In this document: piece after piece, positions 1 to 8,765 of the stretch | Layout: each line of letters begins with the position of its first letter | How positions within the stretch are numbered: position 1 is the stretch's first letter | Source of the DNA: a virus | Length of the DNA stretch: 64,000 bases | Reading direction: 5' to 3' (one strand) | IMG/VR virus record: IMGVR_UViG_3300032331_003707 | Span: 1-64,000 of that record | The notes under the pieces: model-generated | What the model saw: the letters and a program-made list of their open reading frames with translations, nothing else | What the model was told of the DNA's origin: nothing | Database searches by the model: none | Position numbers and translations under genes: made by a program

Positions 1-1
1 A

Positions 2-628
2 GCTGATTTCTTAACCATACAAGCACAGGCCTCACTTCGAAATATTATTGAGACATATTCTCGTACTACTAGATTTATCTTAACATGCAATTATCTTGAA
101 CGTATCATTGACCCACTTCAATCTAGATGCCAGGTATTAAAAATTACACCCCCATCTAAAAAAGAAGTAGCACAACATATATCTGTTATTTTAGATAAAG
201 AAGATATTCACTACACACTAGAAGATCTAGTTTTAGTAGTTAATAAACATTACCCTGATGTTAGAAAAATACTTAATACTTGCCAAGTAAATACTATTCA
301 TGGGGAAGCAAATAGTTTTCTTAAAATAGATAAAACAGTATTAACAGGTGGTTATAAAGATGGATTATTAAAGGAACTTAAATCACCATCTAAAGATAGT
401 TTTAAAAACATTAGACAAATACTTGCTGACAGTAATTTGGATGATTTTGAAGATGTTTATAGATTTATGTATGATACTTTAGATGAATATGGAAATAATG
501 ATTTATCTAAAGCAATGATTATTATCGAAATAGAAAATTATATGTACCATGCTAATTTTAGAATCGATAAAGAAATCAATATAATGGCTTTATTAGCCTC
601 AGTTTTAAAAATAATTAATCAACAATAA
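2..628 (+). CDS. Sliding-clamp loader large subunit, gp44-like (5' truncated)
   Basis: The reading frame is open from the left edge (base 2) to a TAA at 628; 208 residues are visible and the N-terminal Walker A and B region lies outside the window. The visible part has the AAA+ clamp-loader sensor-1 segment (FILTCN, about residues 25-30) and an SRC arginine-finger motif (residues 41-43), followed by an all-helical lid and collar. Family knowledge: T4 gp44 forms the ATPase core that loads the sliding clamp and works with gp62. The gp62-like gene follows 230 bases later, which supports the call. An internal TTG at 437 is not the gene start. Confidence 0.85.
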   Translation, partial: ADFLTIQAQASLRNIIETYSRTTRFILTCNYLERIIDPLQSRCQVLKITPPSKKEVAQHISVILDKEDIHYTLEDLVLVVNKHYPDVRKILNTCQVNTIHGEANSFLKIDKTVLTGGYKDGLLKELKSPSKDSFKNIRQILADSNLDDFEDVYRFMYDTLDEYGNNDLSKAMIIIEIENYMYHANFRIDKEINIMALLASVLKIINQQ

Positions 629-630
629 AA

Positions 631-873
631 ATGGAAAACACCAGTAACCGCCCAAATCTTAATATCGATTTGGCATCAACCCAACCCCTATCATCACCTG
701 AAGGAAATCATATTTTCGCTGAAGGAATGATTTTACGTAAAGTATCAAAATTTGTAGCAGGAACCCCTGAAGATGCTATTATTCCTATCCCAGTAGTATA
801 TGATATTAAAACTGGAAAGATTTTAGCTGAAATGCTTCCTAAAGAACTTAGAGAAGAATATGCAAATATTTGA
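631..873 (+). CDS. Hypothetical protein between the clamp-loader genes
   Basis: 80 residues, starting 2 bases after the clamp-loader stop and overlapping the gp62-like gene by 14 bases. No family recognised. The N-terminal third is polar and proline/serine rich (likely disordered); the rest contains a beta-rich segment (IPIPVVYDIKTGKILAEML). Position between the two clamp-loader subunits suggests a replication-linked role, but that is only inference. Confidence 0.65.
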   Translation: MENTSNRPNLNIDLASTQPLSSPEGNHIFAEGMILRKVSKFVAGTPEDAIIPIPVVYDIKTGKILAEMLPKELREEYANI

Positions 874-1276
874 TTGGTTAAAAGCATTAACTGTTAGTAA
901 ACCAAAATGGGAGTCATTTACTGAGGAAGAACAAGCAACATTTAACCCATATATGTTGCACCGCTTCCTCAGTATGAACCCCGAATACATAGAGTTTGTA
1001 AATTTAGTGCAGACTTTTCCATATTCCGATAAAAAGAAAATATATGAGATATATTTATATATGATACCCAAAAAGAATATGTTCCACAAATACATTAAAC
1101 CCTCTAGAAAGAAAAAGCAAGAACCATTGCTTAAACACATTGCTAATTATTATGAATGTTCATTAGGCGAAGCTGAAGAATATGTTGATATATTAAGAGA
1201 AGTAGGTATAAAAAGTATCCTTACTAAACTAGGTGTTGAGGAAAAAGAACAAAAAAAGTTATTAAAAAATGGATAG
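860..1276 (+). CDS. Clamp-loader small subunit, gp62-like
   Basis: 138 residues. The pattern of helices around YLYMIPKKNMFHKYIKP followed by KHIANYYECSLGEAEEYVDIL resembles the central part of T4 gp62 (187 residues), where a MAAVPRGKRYGKWAK-type segment is followed by LLAKRYQVNTNDAINY. It is shorter than T4 gp62. gp62 is the non-ATPase clamp-loader subunit that completes the ring with gp44. Immediate linkage to the gp44-like gene supports the assignment. The call rests on motif-level resemblance and order. Confidence 0.7.
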   Translation: MQIFDWLKALTVSKPKWESFTEEEQATFNPYMLHRFLSMNPEYIEFVNLVQTFPYSDKKKIYEIYLYMIPKKNMFHKYIKPSRKKKQEPLLKHIANYYECSLGEAEEYVDILREVGIKSILTKLGVEEKEQKKLLKNG

Positions 1277-1460
1277 TATAGTTACATCAATAATCAAACA
1301 ATTCGAAGAACGAAGTGTTAAGGGGAAAGAAAAGTATGGTACTGATTTAGATAGAACTGATTTGTCTTTATTAGATTGGATTGAACATGCTAAACAAGAG
1401 CATATGGATGCTATTCTGTATCTTGAAAAGCTTAAACAACAATTCATCCAAGAAAAATAA
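1269..1460 (+). CDS. Small MazG/pyrophosphohydrolase-like protein
   Basis: 63 residues, overlapping the preceding stop by 8 bases. It shows the signature of small phage nucleotide-pyrophosphohydrolase-like proteins: RSVKGKEKYG, then a helical WIEHAKQEHMDAILYLEKL in which the acidic and His residues correspond to the E-x-x-D metal-binding helix of MazG-like families. Only one helical half is present, so a dimer or a regulatory relic is possible. Enzyme activity is inference. Confidence 0.5.
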   Translation: MDSIVTSIIKQFEERSVKGKEKYGTDLDRTDLSLLDWIEHAKQEHMDAILYLEKLKQQFIQEK

Positions 1461-1463
1461 GTT

Positions 1464-2399
1464 TTGAATAAAAAAATCCCACAAATAATTAAGGAGATAA
1501 GACAATTTACTCCTTTAGAAATAGATTATTCTTACCAAAAATCTATCTCTTACTCTCAATATGCTATATGGAAACAATGTCCTCATAAGTGGGAGTTAAT
1601 GTATAAGGATGGGCATTCTGCTTATACCCCTACAATTCATACTGTATTTGGAACAGCAATGCATGAAGCACTTCAAAATTATTTAACAGTAATGTATGAA
1701 GAAAGTGCTGCTGCTGCTGATAGAATTGATATAGAAGAATACTTTGAAAGTAAATTTAGAGAAACATATTTAAAAGAATACCAAGCAAACAAATCAGTTC
1801 ATTTTAGTTCACCAACCGAAATGAGAGAGTTTTTTGATGATGGAATGAATATTTTAAATTTCTTCAAAAAGAAAAAAGGCGGTTATTTTAGTAAGAAAAA
1901 CTGGCATTTAGTAGGATGTGAACTACCACTATCTATACGCCCAGATGAACGTTATAAAAATGTTATATTAAAAGGGTATATTGATTTAGTAATGTATAAT
2001 CAAGAAGAAAATACATTAAAGATATACGATTTTAAAACGTCTACACGAGGTTGGAATGATAGTGCTAAAAAAGATGAAGATAAACAATTTCAAATTATTT
2101 TTTATAAGCATTATTATAGTAAACAATTTGGTATTCCTGAAGATAATATTGAGGTAGAGTTTTTTATATTAAAGAGAAAAATATGGGAAGAAAGTGAATT
2201 CCCACAAAGTAGAATCCAAACATTCTCACCTGCAAGTGGTAAAATTAAAACCAAAAAAGCAGTCGACTCAATGACACAATTTATAGAGGAATGTTTTGAT
2301 ATTACAGGAGGATACAAACATACCACCCATAAGATTAACCCTAACAAAAATTGCCAGTATTGTCCTTTCAATGACAATAAAGAATTGTGTATAAAATAA
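1464..2399 (+). CDS. PD-(D/E)XK nuclease, Cas4/RecB-like with Fe-S cysteines
   Basis: 311 residues from a TTG start 3 bases after the preceding stop; there is no early in-frame ATG before the conserved N-terminus, so TTG is the best start. The core is visible: SQYAIWKQCPHKW near residue 39, an early His (TAMHEAL), GYIDLVMY near 171, YDFKTS near 188 (the D-x-K part of the motif) and QFQIIFY. The C-terminus has C-x2-C-x8-C, which with the Cys near 39 makes the four-cysteine iron-sulfur set typical of Cas4/AddB-like exonucleases. Likely a DNA exonuclease in replication or recombination; its position after the clamp loader fits. Confidence 0.8.
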   Translation: MNKKIPQIIKEIRQFTPLEIDYSYQKSISYSQYAIWKQCPHKWELMYKDGHSAYTPTIHTVFGTAMHEALQNYLTVMYEESAAAADRIDIEEYFESKFRETYLKEYQANKSVHFSSPTEMREFFDDGMNILNFFKKKKGGYFSKKNWHLVGCELPLSIRPDERYKNVILKGYIDLVMYNQEENTLKIYDFKTSTRGWNDSAKKDEDKQFQIIFYKHYYSKQFGIPEDNIEVEFFILKRKIWEESEFPQSRIQTFSPASGKIKTKKAVDSMTQFIEECFDITGGYKHTTHKINPNKNCQYCPFNDNKELCIK

Positions 2400-2444
2400 C
2401 ATATTTTTTAAATCCGTATATATTTATATGAAAAAATAAATTCT

Positions 2445-2639
2445 ATGGATAAAAAAGATATGACATTAACTAGTGTAAAGATACAAAGTGAATTATTTGA
2501 AAATTTCAAAATAGCTTGTGTTAGACATAAATTTTCTTTACAAAAACTTGCCGATAGGTGTATTCATTTGTACCTTACGGATGAAGAGTTTAAAAAACAA
2601 GTTCACAACCACATAAATCTAGAAATAAAAGAAAAATAA
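2445..2639 (+). CDS. Small DNA-binding protein, ribbon-helix-helix-like
   Basis: 64 residues. TLTSVKIQSELFENFKIAC reads as a beta strand followed by a helix, then a second helix (SLQKLADRCIHLYL), the layout of MetJ/Arc repressors. A TATATTTATAT promoter-like stretch lies 20-30 bases upstream (about 2417-2429). Probably a DNA-binding regulator; its target is unknown. Confidence 0.5.
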   Translation: MDKKDMTLTSVKIQSELFENFKIACVRHKFSLQKLADRCIHLYLTDEEFKKQVHNHINLEIKEK

Positions 2640-2653
2640 ATAAATAAGTTTTT

Positions 2654-4087
2654 ATGAATTCAAGTTTTGCCTATTTACCTCAAAATGAGAGGAAAAAAAT
2701 CCTATTAATTTGTGATGACATCCGAGTTCCATCTGGTGTAGCAACTGTAGGAAGAGAATTAGTATTAAATACTGCTCAACATTTTAATTGGGTAAATATT
2801 GGAGGAGCTCTCCAACACCCTGATCAAGGAAAAAGACTTGATCTTTCTCAAGACACAGATATTAATACTGGATTAACTGATTCATCAGTATATATGTATC
2901 CTGTAAGTGGTTATGGGGATGCTAATTTAATTAGGCAACTCATTAAGATTGAAAAACCAGATGCCATTTTCTTAATTACTGATCCTAGATATTTTATATG
3001 GTTGTTTCAAATTGAAGGTGAAATCCGTAAACAAATTCCTATTGTGTATTTAAACATCTGGGATGATTATCCGGCGCCTATGTACAACCAGGCATTTTAT
3101 GAGTCATGTGATGCATTATTAGCTATTTCAAAACAAACAAAAAATATTAATGAATTAGTATTAGGTGATAAGGCTAAGAATAAAATAATTGAGTATGTAC
3201 CTCATGGTTTAAATCATGATACATTCAAACCACTTAATAAAACTGATAAAAATCTAACTGAATTTAAGAAAAAATTATTTGGTAATAAAGAATATGATTT
3301 TGTTTTATTCTTTAACTCAAGAAATATCCGCCGCAAACAAATCCCAGATACAATGCTTGCGTATAGATTATTTATAGATCAATTACCTATTGAAAAAGCT
3401 AAAAAATGTGCTCTTGTTTTACACACTCATGTAGTAGATGAAAATGGGACAGATTTAGCAGCTGTACAAGAATTGCTTTTAAATGGAGACCAATATAATA
3501 TCATCTTTACTCCAGGTAATATGGATTCAAATGATATGAATTTATTGTATAATTGTTCTGATGCTCAAATATTATTAACTAACAATGAAGGTTGGGGATT
3601 AAGTTTAACAGAAGCTATATTAGTAGGTAATCCAATTATTGCTAATGTAACTGGTGGAATGCAAGATCAAATGCGCTTTAGTATTAATGGAAAATGGATT
3701 GATTTTGATGCTGATTTTCCTTCAAACCATAATGGTACTATTAAAGAACATGGAGAATGGGCATTCCCAGTCTACCCAACTAATAGATCAATTCAAGGAT
3801 CACCATTAACCCCATATATCTGGGATGATAGATGTAATGCTGAAGATGCAGCAGAGCAAATTATGAATGTTTATAATTTAGATAAGGAAGAAAGAAAAGC
3901 ACGTGGGCTAAAAGGACGCGAATGGGCTTTATCAGATGAAGCGGGGCTTACAGGTGAAAAAATGGGTCAAAGAGTTATAAAAACCTTAGATACATTATTT
4001 AAAACTTGGAAACCAAGAGAAAAATATGAATTTATAAATGTAAATGAAGTTAAAGACAAAACAATCCCTCACAAATTAGTATATTAA
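2654..4087 (+). CDS. Glycosyltransferase, GT4-like (GT-B fold)
   Basis: 477 residues. The N-terminal Rossmann-like half has the GVATVGRELV loop (about residues 28-37) that binds acceptor in GT-B enzymes. The C-terminal half carries NNEGWGLSLTEAILVGNPIIA at about 309-330, the E-x7-E nucleotide-sugar binding region of GT4. Transfers a sugar from a nucleotide donor; donor and acceptor cannot be read from sequence. It is the first gene of a 21-kb carbohydrate operon and is followed 7 bases later by another GT-B enzyme. Confidence 0.85.
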   Translation: MNSSFAYLPQNERKKILLICDDIRVPSGVATVGRELVLNTAQHFNWVNIGGALQHPDQGKRLDLSQDTDINTGLTDSSVYMYPVSGYGDANLIRQLIKIEKPDAIFLITDPRYFIWLFQIEGEIRKQIPIVYLNIWDDYPAPMYNQAFYESCDALLAISKQTKNINELVLGDKAKNKIIEYVPHGLNHDTFKPLNKTDKNLTEFKKKLFGNKEYDFVLFFNSRNIRRKQIPDTMLAYRLFIDQLPIEKAKKCALVLHTHVVDENGTDLAAVQELLLNGDQYNIIFTPGNMDSNDMNLLYNCSDAQILLTNNEGWGLSLTEAILVGNPIIANVTGGMQDQMRFSINGKWIDFDADFPSNHNGTIKEHGEWAFPVYPTNRSIQGSPLTPYIWDDRCNAEDAAEQIMNVYNLDKEERKARGLKGREWALSDEAGLTGEKMGQRVIKTLDTLFKTWKPREKYEFINVNEVKDKTIPHKLVY

Positions 4088-4094
4088 TAAAGTT

Positions 4095-5402
4095 ATGAAT
4101 AATCCATTATTTTTTATATCATGCCCTATCGATACCTACTCAGGATACGGAGCACGTTCTAGAGATTTAGTTAAAGCAATCATAGAATTAAACAAATACA
4201 ATGTTAAAATCTTACCAGCACAATGGGGAAATACTCCATGGGGATTTATCCAAAATAACCCAGAATGGGAATTTTTAAATAACCATATGTGGACTCACCC
4301 CCAGTTACCAAAACAACCTGAAATTTGGATGCAAATTACCGTACCAAATGAGTTTCAGCCAATTGGTAAGTATAATATTGGAGTAACAGCTGGAATTGAA
4401 ACTACTCTTTCTCCTGGAGATTTTATTGAGGGGGCAAATAGAATGGATCTAACATTAACTTCCTCAGAACATTCTAAATCTACATTTATAAATACTATTT
4501 TACAAAAAGTAGACCAACGTACAAATCAAGTTGTTGGTGAATTAAAAATTGAAAAACCAATTGAAGTATTATTTGAAGGAGCAGACATTAATGTTTATAA
4601 ACCACTTGACAAAGTATCTTTATTTCCTGAATTAAATAATATTAAAGAAGATTTTGCATTTTTATTTGTAGGGCACTGGATGAATGGTGAATTAGGTGAA
4701 GATAGAAAAAATGTTGGTTTATTAATCAAAGCATTTTATGAGATTTTTAAAAATAAAAAAATCAAACCAGCTTTAATATTAAAAACATCTCATGTTGGGT
4801 CTTCATATGTTGATAGAGAAGAAATTCTTAAAAAGATAAAAAGTATCCGTAAATCTGTAAATTCAAAAAATCTACCTAACATTTATCTATTACATGGTGA
4901 AATGTTAGATACAGAAATGAATGAGTTATACAACCATCCTAAAGTAAAGGCAATGGTTAATTTAACTAAAGGTGAAGGATTTGGAAGACCATTACTTGAA
5001 TTTAGTCTAGTTAAAAAACCTATTATAACTACCAACTGGAGTGGACACACAGATTTCCTCAACCCAGAGTTTACAACAATGTTGCCTGGTCAATTAACAA
5101 ACGTTCACCCGAGTGCTGCTAACCAATTCCTACTAAAAGAATCTCAATGGTTTTCAGTAGACCAAGCACAATCTGGAGTTTATATTAATGATATGTTTGA
5201 AAATTATAAAAATTATATTGATGGAGCAAAACGTCAAGCATATAAAAATAAAAATGAGTTTAGTTGGGAAAAGATGAAAGAAAAATTAGACGGGATTTTA
5301 ACCCAATATATTCCTGAGTTTCCAAAACAGGTTCAACTTAAATTACCTAATTTAAAGAAAATAGAATTACCTAAACTTAAAAAAGTAGAAAACAATGATT
5401 GA
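4095..5402 (+). CDS. Glycosyltransferase, GT4-like (GT-B fold)
   Basis: 435 residues. N-terminal SGYGARSRDLVKAI matches the glycine-rich donor/acceptor loop of GT-B enzymes, and TKGEGFGRPLLEFSLVKKPII near residue 292 is the C-terminal E-x7-E motif. The last 25 residues are a Lys/Leu-rich repeat-like tail (LKLPNLKKIELPKLKKVE). It overlaps the next gene by 8 bases, indicating translational coupling. Paralogous in fold to the preceding gene but clearly diverged. Confidence 0.85.
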   Translation: MNNPLFFISCPIDTYSGYGARSRDLVKAIIELNKYNVKILPAQWGNTPWGFIQNNPEWEFLNNHMWTHPQLPKQPEIWMQITVPNEFQPIGKYNIGVTAGIETTLSPGDFIEGANRMDLTLTSSEHSKSTFINTILQKVDQRTNQVVGELKIEKPIEVLFEGADINVYKPLDKVSLFPELNNIKEDFAFLFVGHWMNGELGEDRKNVGLLIKAFYEIFKNKKIKPALILKTSHVGSSYVDREEILKKIKSIRKSVNSKNLPNIYLLHGEMLDTEMNELYNHPKVKAMVNLTKGEGFGRPLLEFSLVKKPIITTNWSGHTDFLNPEFTTMLPGQLTNVHPSAANQFLLKESQWFSVDQAQSGVYINDMFENYKNYIDGAKRQAYKNKNEFSWEKMKEKLDGILTQYIPEFPKQVQLKLPNLKKIELPKLKKVENND

Positions 5403-5871
5403 TAATTTAACTATATGCTCTAAATGTGGGTCTAATGCTTGTTATCATACTCAAATTAATACTCCAAACCCTGATAACCCAATAATAAATTCTTATTGGT
5501 GTTATGGGTGTGGGTTTACTTCAAATGATCTTTTAGTTAAAGATTCTGAGTATTATAATGCTCAAACTGAATTATTTCCTGAACTATATAAAGATCTTAT
5601 TTATGAGGATGAGAGTGGGAAATGTTGGATTCCTTCAAGTATAAATGTACCTGAAAAAGGAATGGTTTTTATTAATGGGAATAATTCTAATAACTGGAAA
5701 TGGGCAGGAGTAAAAGCTGTTCCAATACTAGAAAAAGAAAAACACAAATTCCCTATCCCTAAAAAACCAGGAGAATTTTATGAATGGAGAATGGATATGA
5801 GTACACTACAACATTTTGAACCCCAAGATTATATGGAGGCTTTAAGTTATATAGGAGTACTTCCTGAATAA
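5395..5871 (+). CDS. Zinc-ribbon protein of unknown function
   Basis: 158 residues. Two cysteine pairs (CSKCGSNAC near residue 8 and WCYGCG near 36) form a four-Cys zinc ribbon. The remainder is rich in aromatic residues (YEWRMDMSTLQHFEPQDYMEAL) and unrecognised. It lies inside the glycosylation operon, overlapping the previous gene. Could be a nucleic-acid- or protein-binding accessory; no enzyme motif seen. Confidence 0.6.
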   Translation: MIDNLTICSKCGSNACYHTQINTPNPDNPIINSYWCYGCGFTSNDLLVKDSEYYNAQTELFPELYKDLIYEDESGKCWIPSSINVPEKGMVFINGNNSNNWKWAGVKAVPILEKEKHKFPIPKKPGEFYEWRMDMSTLQHFEPQDYMEALSYIGVLPE

Positions 5872-5873
5872 AA

Positions 5874-5909
5874 TTTGGGTTTTTAAATTAAAGTTATTAT
5901 ATTCATAGT
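5874..5909 (+). promoter_or_regulatory. Promoter, TTTGG class, leaderless start
   Basis: TTTGG at 5874-5878, 19 nt spacer, then TATATTCATAG from 5898, running straight into the ATG at 5910 (AGTATG). Matches Bacteroidota -33/-7 promoters; the transcript would have almost no leader. Sits directly after a stop codon inside the sugar operon. Confidence 0.65.
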
Positions 5910-6536
5910 ATGAAAATTAGTTATGCAATTACTGTTTGTAATGAATTAGATGAAGTTAAGCGTTTACTTGATCTTCTTCTTGAAAGCAAACGAGAACAAG
6001 ATGAAATTGTTGTGTTGGTTGATGAACCAAAAGCAGACCAACTTTTATTAATAATGCTTCAAAATTATGAAACACACCATAATAATGTGTGTGTTATTGA
6101 AGATAACTTTAATGATCATTTTGCTGATTGGAAAAATAAACTTACTGCACATTGCAGAGGAGATTATATTTTTCAAATTGATGCTGATGAATTTCCTCAC
6201 CCTTATTTTATAGAAAATTTACCCTCTATTCTAGAACACAACTCAGCAGTTGAATTATATGCTGTACCTAGAATAAACACAGTTGAGGGTTTAACCCAAG
6301 AACATATTCAAAAATGGGGTTGGAAAGTTGATGATAATGGATGGGTAAATTGGCCTGATTTTCAAACAAGAATTTATAAAAACAATCCTGATATTAAATG
6401 GAAAAATAAAGTTCATGAAGTATTAGATGGGCATAAGGAATTTGCTTATTTGCCTATGAGTGAAGAGTATGCTTTATTTCATCCTAAATCAATAAAAAGA
6501 CAAGAAAAACAAAACAATTATTATAATACATTATGA
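5910..6536 (+). CDS. Glycosyltransferase family 2
   Basis: 208 residues with a GT-A fold start (ISYAITVCNELDEVKRLLDLLL), the nucleotide-binding acidic residue region, and a D-x-D type motif FQIDADEF near residue 90. It is short for GT2 enzymes but covers the catalytic core, ending in a W-rich acceptor region. An internal promoter (5874-5909) immediately precedes it, so it can be expressed separately from the upstream genes. Confidence 0.8.
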   Translation: MKISYAITVCNELDEVKRLLDLLLESKREQDEIVVLVDEPKADQLLLIMLQNYETHHNNVCVIEDNFNDHFADWKNKLTAHCRGDYIFQIDADEFPHPYFIENLPSILEHNSAVELYAVPRINTVEGLTQEHIQKWGWKVDDNGWVNWPDFQTRIYKNNPDIKWKNKVHEVLDGHKEFAYLPMSEEYALFHPKSIKRQEKQNNYYNTL

Positions 6537-6937
6537 GTGAAAGAAAGTATCTACCAACATTAAGTGAATTAATTGATCGTTTATCAATTACACAATTAAA
6601 AGAAGTATTCATTACAGACCATAAAGCAGAATATGCTGCTGAGATAGCTGATATAGTACATGATATTCAACTACATTTAAATGAATGTAAAGAACCAATT
6701 ACTGCTGAAACAATTCGTGCTATTGTAGTTTTATCACAAATGAATCTCCATATTTGGCACAATGAATCAAATGTTAGAAGTGGCAAATCAGGCCCAAATG
6801 CTTTAGCTTTAACTCATGGTCTAAATGGTATTCGTAACACAGCTAAAAATCAAATCCAAGAAGTAATGGGTGGTCGTAAAGACTATAAAATTGATTGTTT
6901 AGCAGCTGATTTTAAAGATTGGGAAATATCATGGTAA
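6533..6937 (+). CDS. Hypothetical protein of the sugar operon
   Basis: 134 residues, mostly helical, overlapping the previous stop (ATGA-type junction) and the next start. Contains SELIDRLSITQLKEVF and AEIADIVHDIQLHL helices. I recall similar small helical proteins beside glycan genes in other phages but cannot name a family. No catalytic motif visible. Confidence 0.6.
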   Translation: MSERKYLPTLSELIDRLSITQLKEVFITDHKAEYAAEIADIVHDIQLHLNECKEPITAETIRAIVVLSQMNLHIWHNESNVRSGKSGPNALALTHGLNGIRNTAKNQIQEVMGGRKDYKIDCLAADFKDWEISW

Positions 6938-7713
6938 AAAAACCAATGAAAGTAGTTATATTAGCTGGAGGATTCGGAACCAGACTATCAGAACATACTG
7001 ATTCTATTCCTAAACCTATGGTAGAAATTGGTGGTAAACCAATTTTATGGCATATAATGAAAATTTATTCTCATTATGGGTATAATGATTTTATTATTTG
7101 TTTAGGATATAAAGGTAATATTATTAAAGAATATTTTCTAAATAAACTAAAATATGACTCAGATGTAACTATTGATTTTACTACTAATGAAATTCAAACC
7201 TATAATCATATTGTTGAACCTTGGAAAGTATCATTAATAGATACTGGAGCAGATTCATTGACTGGTGGAAGGATAAAAAGAATACAACAACATATAGACG
7301 GCCCATTTTTATTAACCTATGGAGATGGAGTATCTGATATTAACATCCCAGAATTAATTAATCATCATAATAAACATAAAAGAAAAGTAACTGTTACAGC
7401 TGTCCAACCAGCAGGAAGATTTGGAGGGTTGGAAATTCAAGATAATGTATTAGTTAAATCATTTGTTGAGAAAAAAAGAAGTGATAGTCCTTGGATTAAT
7501 GGTGGATTTTTTGTTTGTGAGCCTGAAGTTTTTGATTATATTAAAGATGATAATACTATTTTTGAATCTGATGTTCTTGAAAAAATGGCTAGTGAAAACG
7601 AATTAACTAGTTACAAACATGATGGATTCTGGGAATGTATGGATACTATTAAAGATAAAAATAATTTAAATAATTTGTGGAATAATAATAAAGCATTATG
7701 GAAAACATGGTAA
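6931..7713 (+). CDS. rfbF: Glucose-1-phosphate cytidylyltransferase
   Basis: 260 residues from ATG 6931, chosen over an upstream TTG (6919) because ATGGTAA overlaps the previous stop. The N-terminus has the nucleotidyltransferase signature VVILAGGFGTRL with SIPKPMVEIGGKPILWHIM, and the body follows RfbF closely (YGDGVSD, GGFFVCEPEVFDYI, WECMDT). It makes CDP-glucose from glucose-1-phosphate and CTP, the entry step to CDP-3,6-dideoxyhexoses. It is followed by an SDR dehydratase-like gene through the same ATGGTAA-type overlap. Confidence 0.9.
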   Translation: MVKKPMKVVILAGGFGTRLSEHTDSIPKPMVEIGGKPILWHIMKIYSHYGYNDFIICLGYKGNIIKEYFLNKLKYDSDVTIDFTTNEIQTYNHIVEPWKVSLIDTGADSLTGGRIKRIQQHIDGPFLLTYGDGVSDINIPELINHHNKHKRKVTVTAVQPAGRFGGLEIQDNVLVKSFVEKKRSDSPWINGGFFVCEPEVFDYIKDDNTIFESDVLEKMASENELTSYKHDGFWECMDTIKDKNNLNNLWNNNKALWKTW

Positions 7714-8765
7714 ATGATGTTATTAAGCAAGACATTGCTGAAATTGTTAGTAGAGTTGATAACTCTAGATTTAGTGGTAAAAAAATACTTTTAACTGGGG
7801 GTGGTGGTTTTATTGGAACATACTTTGTTCATTATTTCACTGCGCTAAATGATTTAGGTATTTTACAAGAGCCATGTAAATTATGTATTGTAGAAAATTT
7901 TATTAGAGGAGTACCTAGTTGGTATGAGTATATCAAAGACAGATCAGATGTTGAAGCTATAGAAGCAGATATTAATTACCCTTTAACTCTTCCTAAGTCA
8001 GACTTTATTATACACGCTGCTACTATAGCTTCACCTACATATTACAGAATGCACCCTATAGAAACAATGGATGCTAATGTAATAGGACTTAGAAATTTAT
8101 TAGATTTCGCAAAAGATAACCCATGTGAGAGCTTATTATTTTTCTCCACTAGTGAAGTATACGGTGACCCAGACCCAGACAATATCCCAACAAAAGAAAC
8201 ATATAGAGGAAATGTTAGTTTCACAGGTCCTAGAGCATGTTATGATGAATCTAAAAGATACGGAGAAACACTATGTGTTAACTTTTATCAACAACATAAC
8301 ATCCCCATTAAAGTAGCTAGACCATTTAACAATTATGGACCTGGGTTAAGAATAACAGATAAACGAGTTATACCAGATTTCTTTAATAATATATTAAATA
8401 ATGAAAAAATAACTATATTATCAGATGGTAAAGCAACTAGAACATTTTGTTATATAGCAGACGCAGTTACCGGATATATTCAAATATTACTTTCAAACCA
8501 TAATGGAGAAGCATTTAATATAGGAACATCTTACCCTGAGATAACAATGTTAGAATTAGCTCAAACTATATCAGAAGTTGTAACTGGTAATAAAAATTTT
8601 GAACATGAATATAAAATAAGTACAGATACTGAATATTTAACTGATAATCCTCAAAGAAGATGTCCTGATCTTACTAAATCAAAATCATTATTAGGGTATG
8701 AACATAATATCAGTCTTAAGGAAGGTTTAACTAGAATTTATAATTACTATAAAAGTAGCATCTAA
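7698..8765 (+). CDS. NAD-dependent sugar-nucleotide dehydratase/decarboxylase (SDR), UDP-glucuronate decarboxylase-like
   Basis: 355 residues; ATG 7698 or, equally plausible, ATG 7707, which forms an ATGGTAA overlap with the previous stop. Extended SDR: TGGGGFIGTYF binds NAD, STSEVYGDP and the Y-x3-K site (ACYDESKRYGE) are intact, and RPFNNYGPG follows. The GPRACYDESKR segment is typical of UDP-glucuronate decarboxylases (UXS), and Ugd, the maker of UDP-glucuronate, is the next gene. CDP-glucose 4,6-dehydratase is the main alternative because RfbF precedes it. Confidence 0.75.
   Translation: MENMVNDVIKQDIAEIVSRVDNSRFSGKKILLTGGGGFIGTYFVHYFTALNDLGILQEPCKLCIVENFIRGVPSWYEYIKDRSDVEAIEADINYPLTLPKSDFIIHAATIASPTYYRMHPIETMDANVIGLRNLLDFAKDNPCESLLFFSTSEVYGDPDPDNIPTKETYRGNVSFTGPRACYDESKRYGETLCVNFYQQHNIPIKVARPFNNYGPGLRITDKRVIPDFFNNILNNEKITILSDGKATRTFCYIADAVTGYIQILLSNHNGEAFNIGTSYPEITMLELAQTISEVVTGNKNFEHEYKISTDTEYLTDNPQRRCPDLTKSKSLLGYEHNISLKEGLTRIYNYYKSSI

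Noticed and set aside
823-1140. Antisense reading frame over the gp62-like gene
   Set aside because: Cys/Phe-rich shadow of a well-supported plus-strand gene. Other antisense frames (for example 22798-23088, 49408-49875) were rejected likewise.
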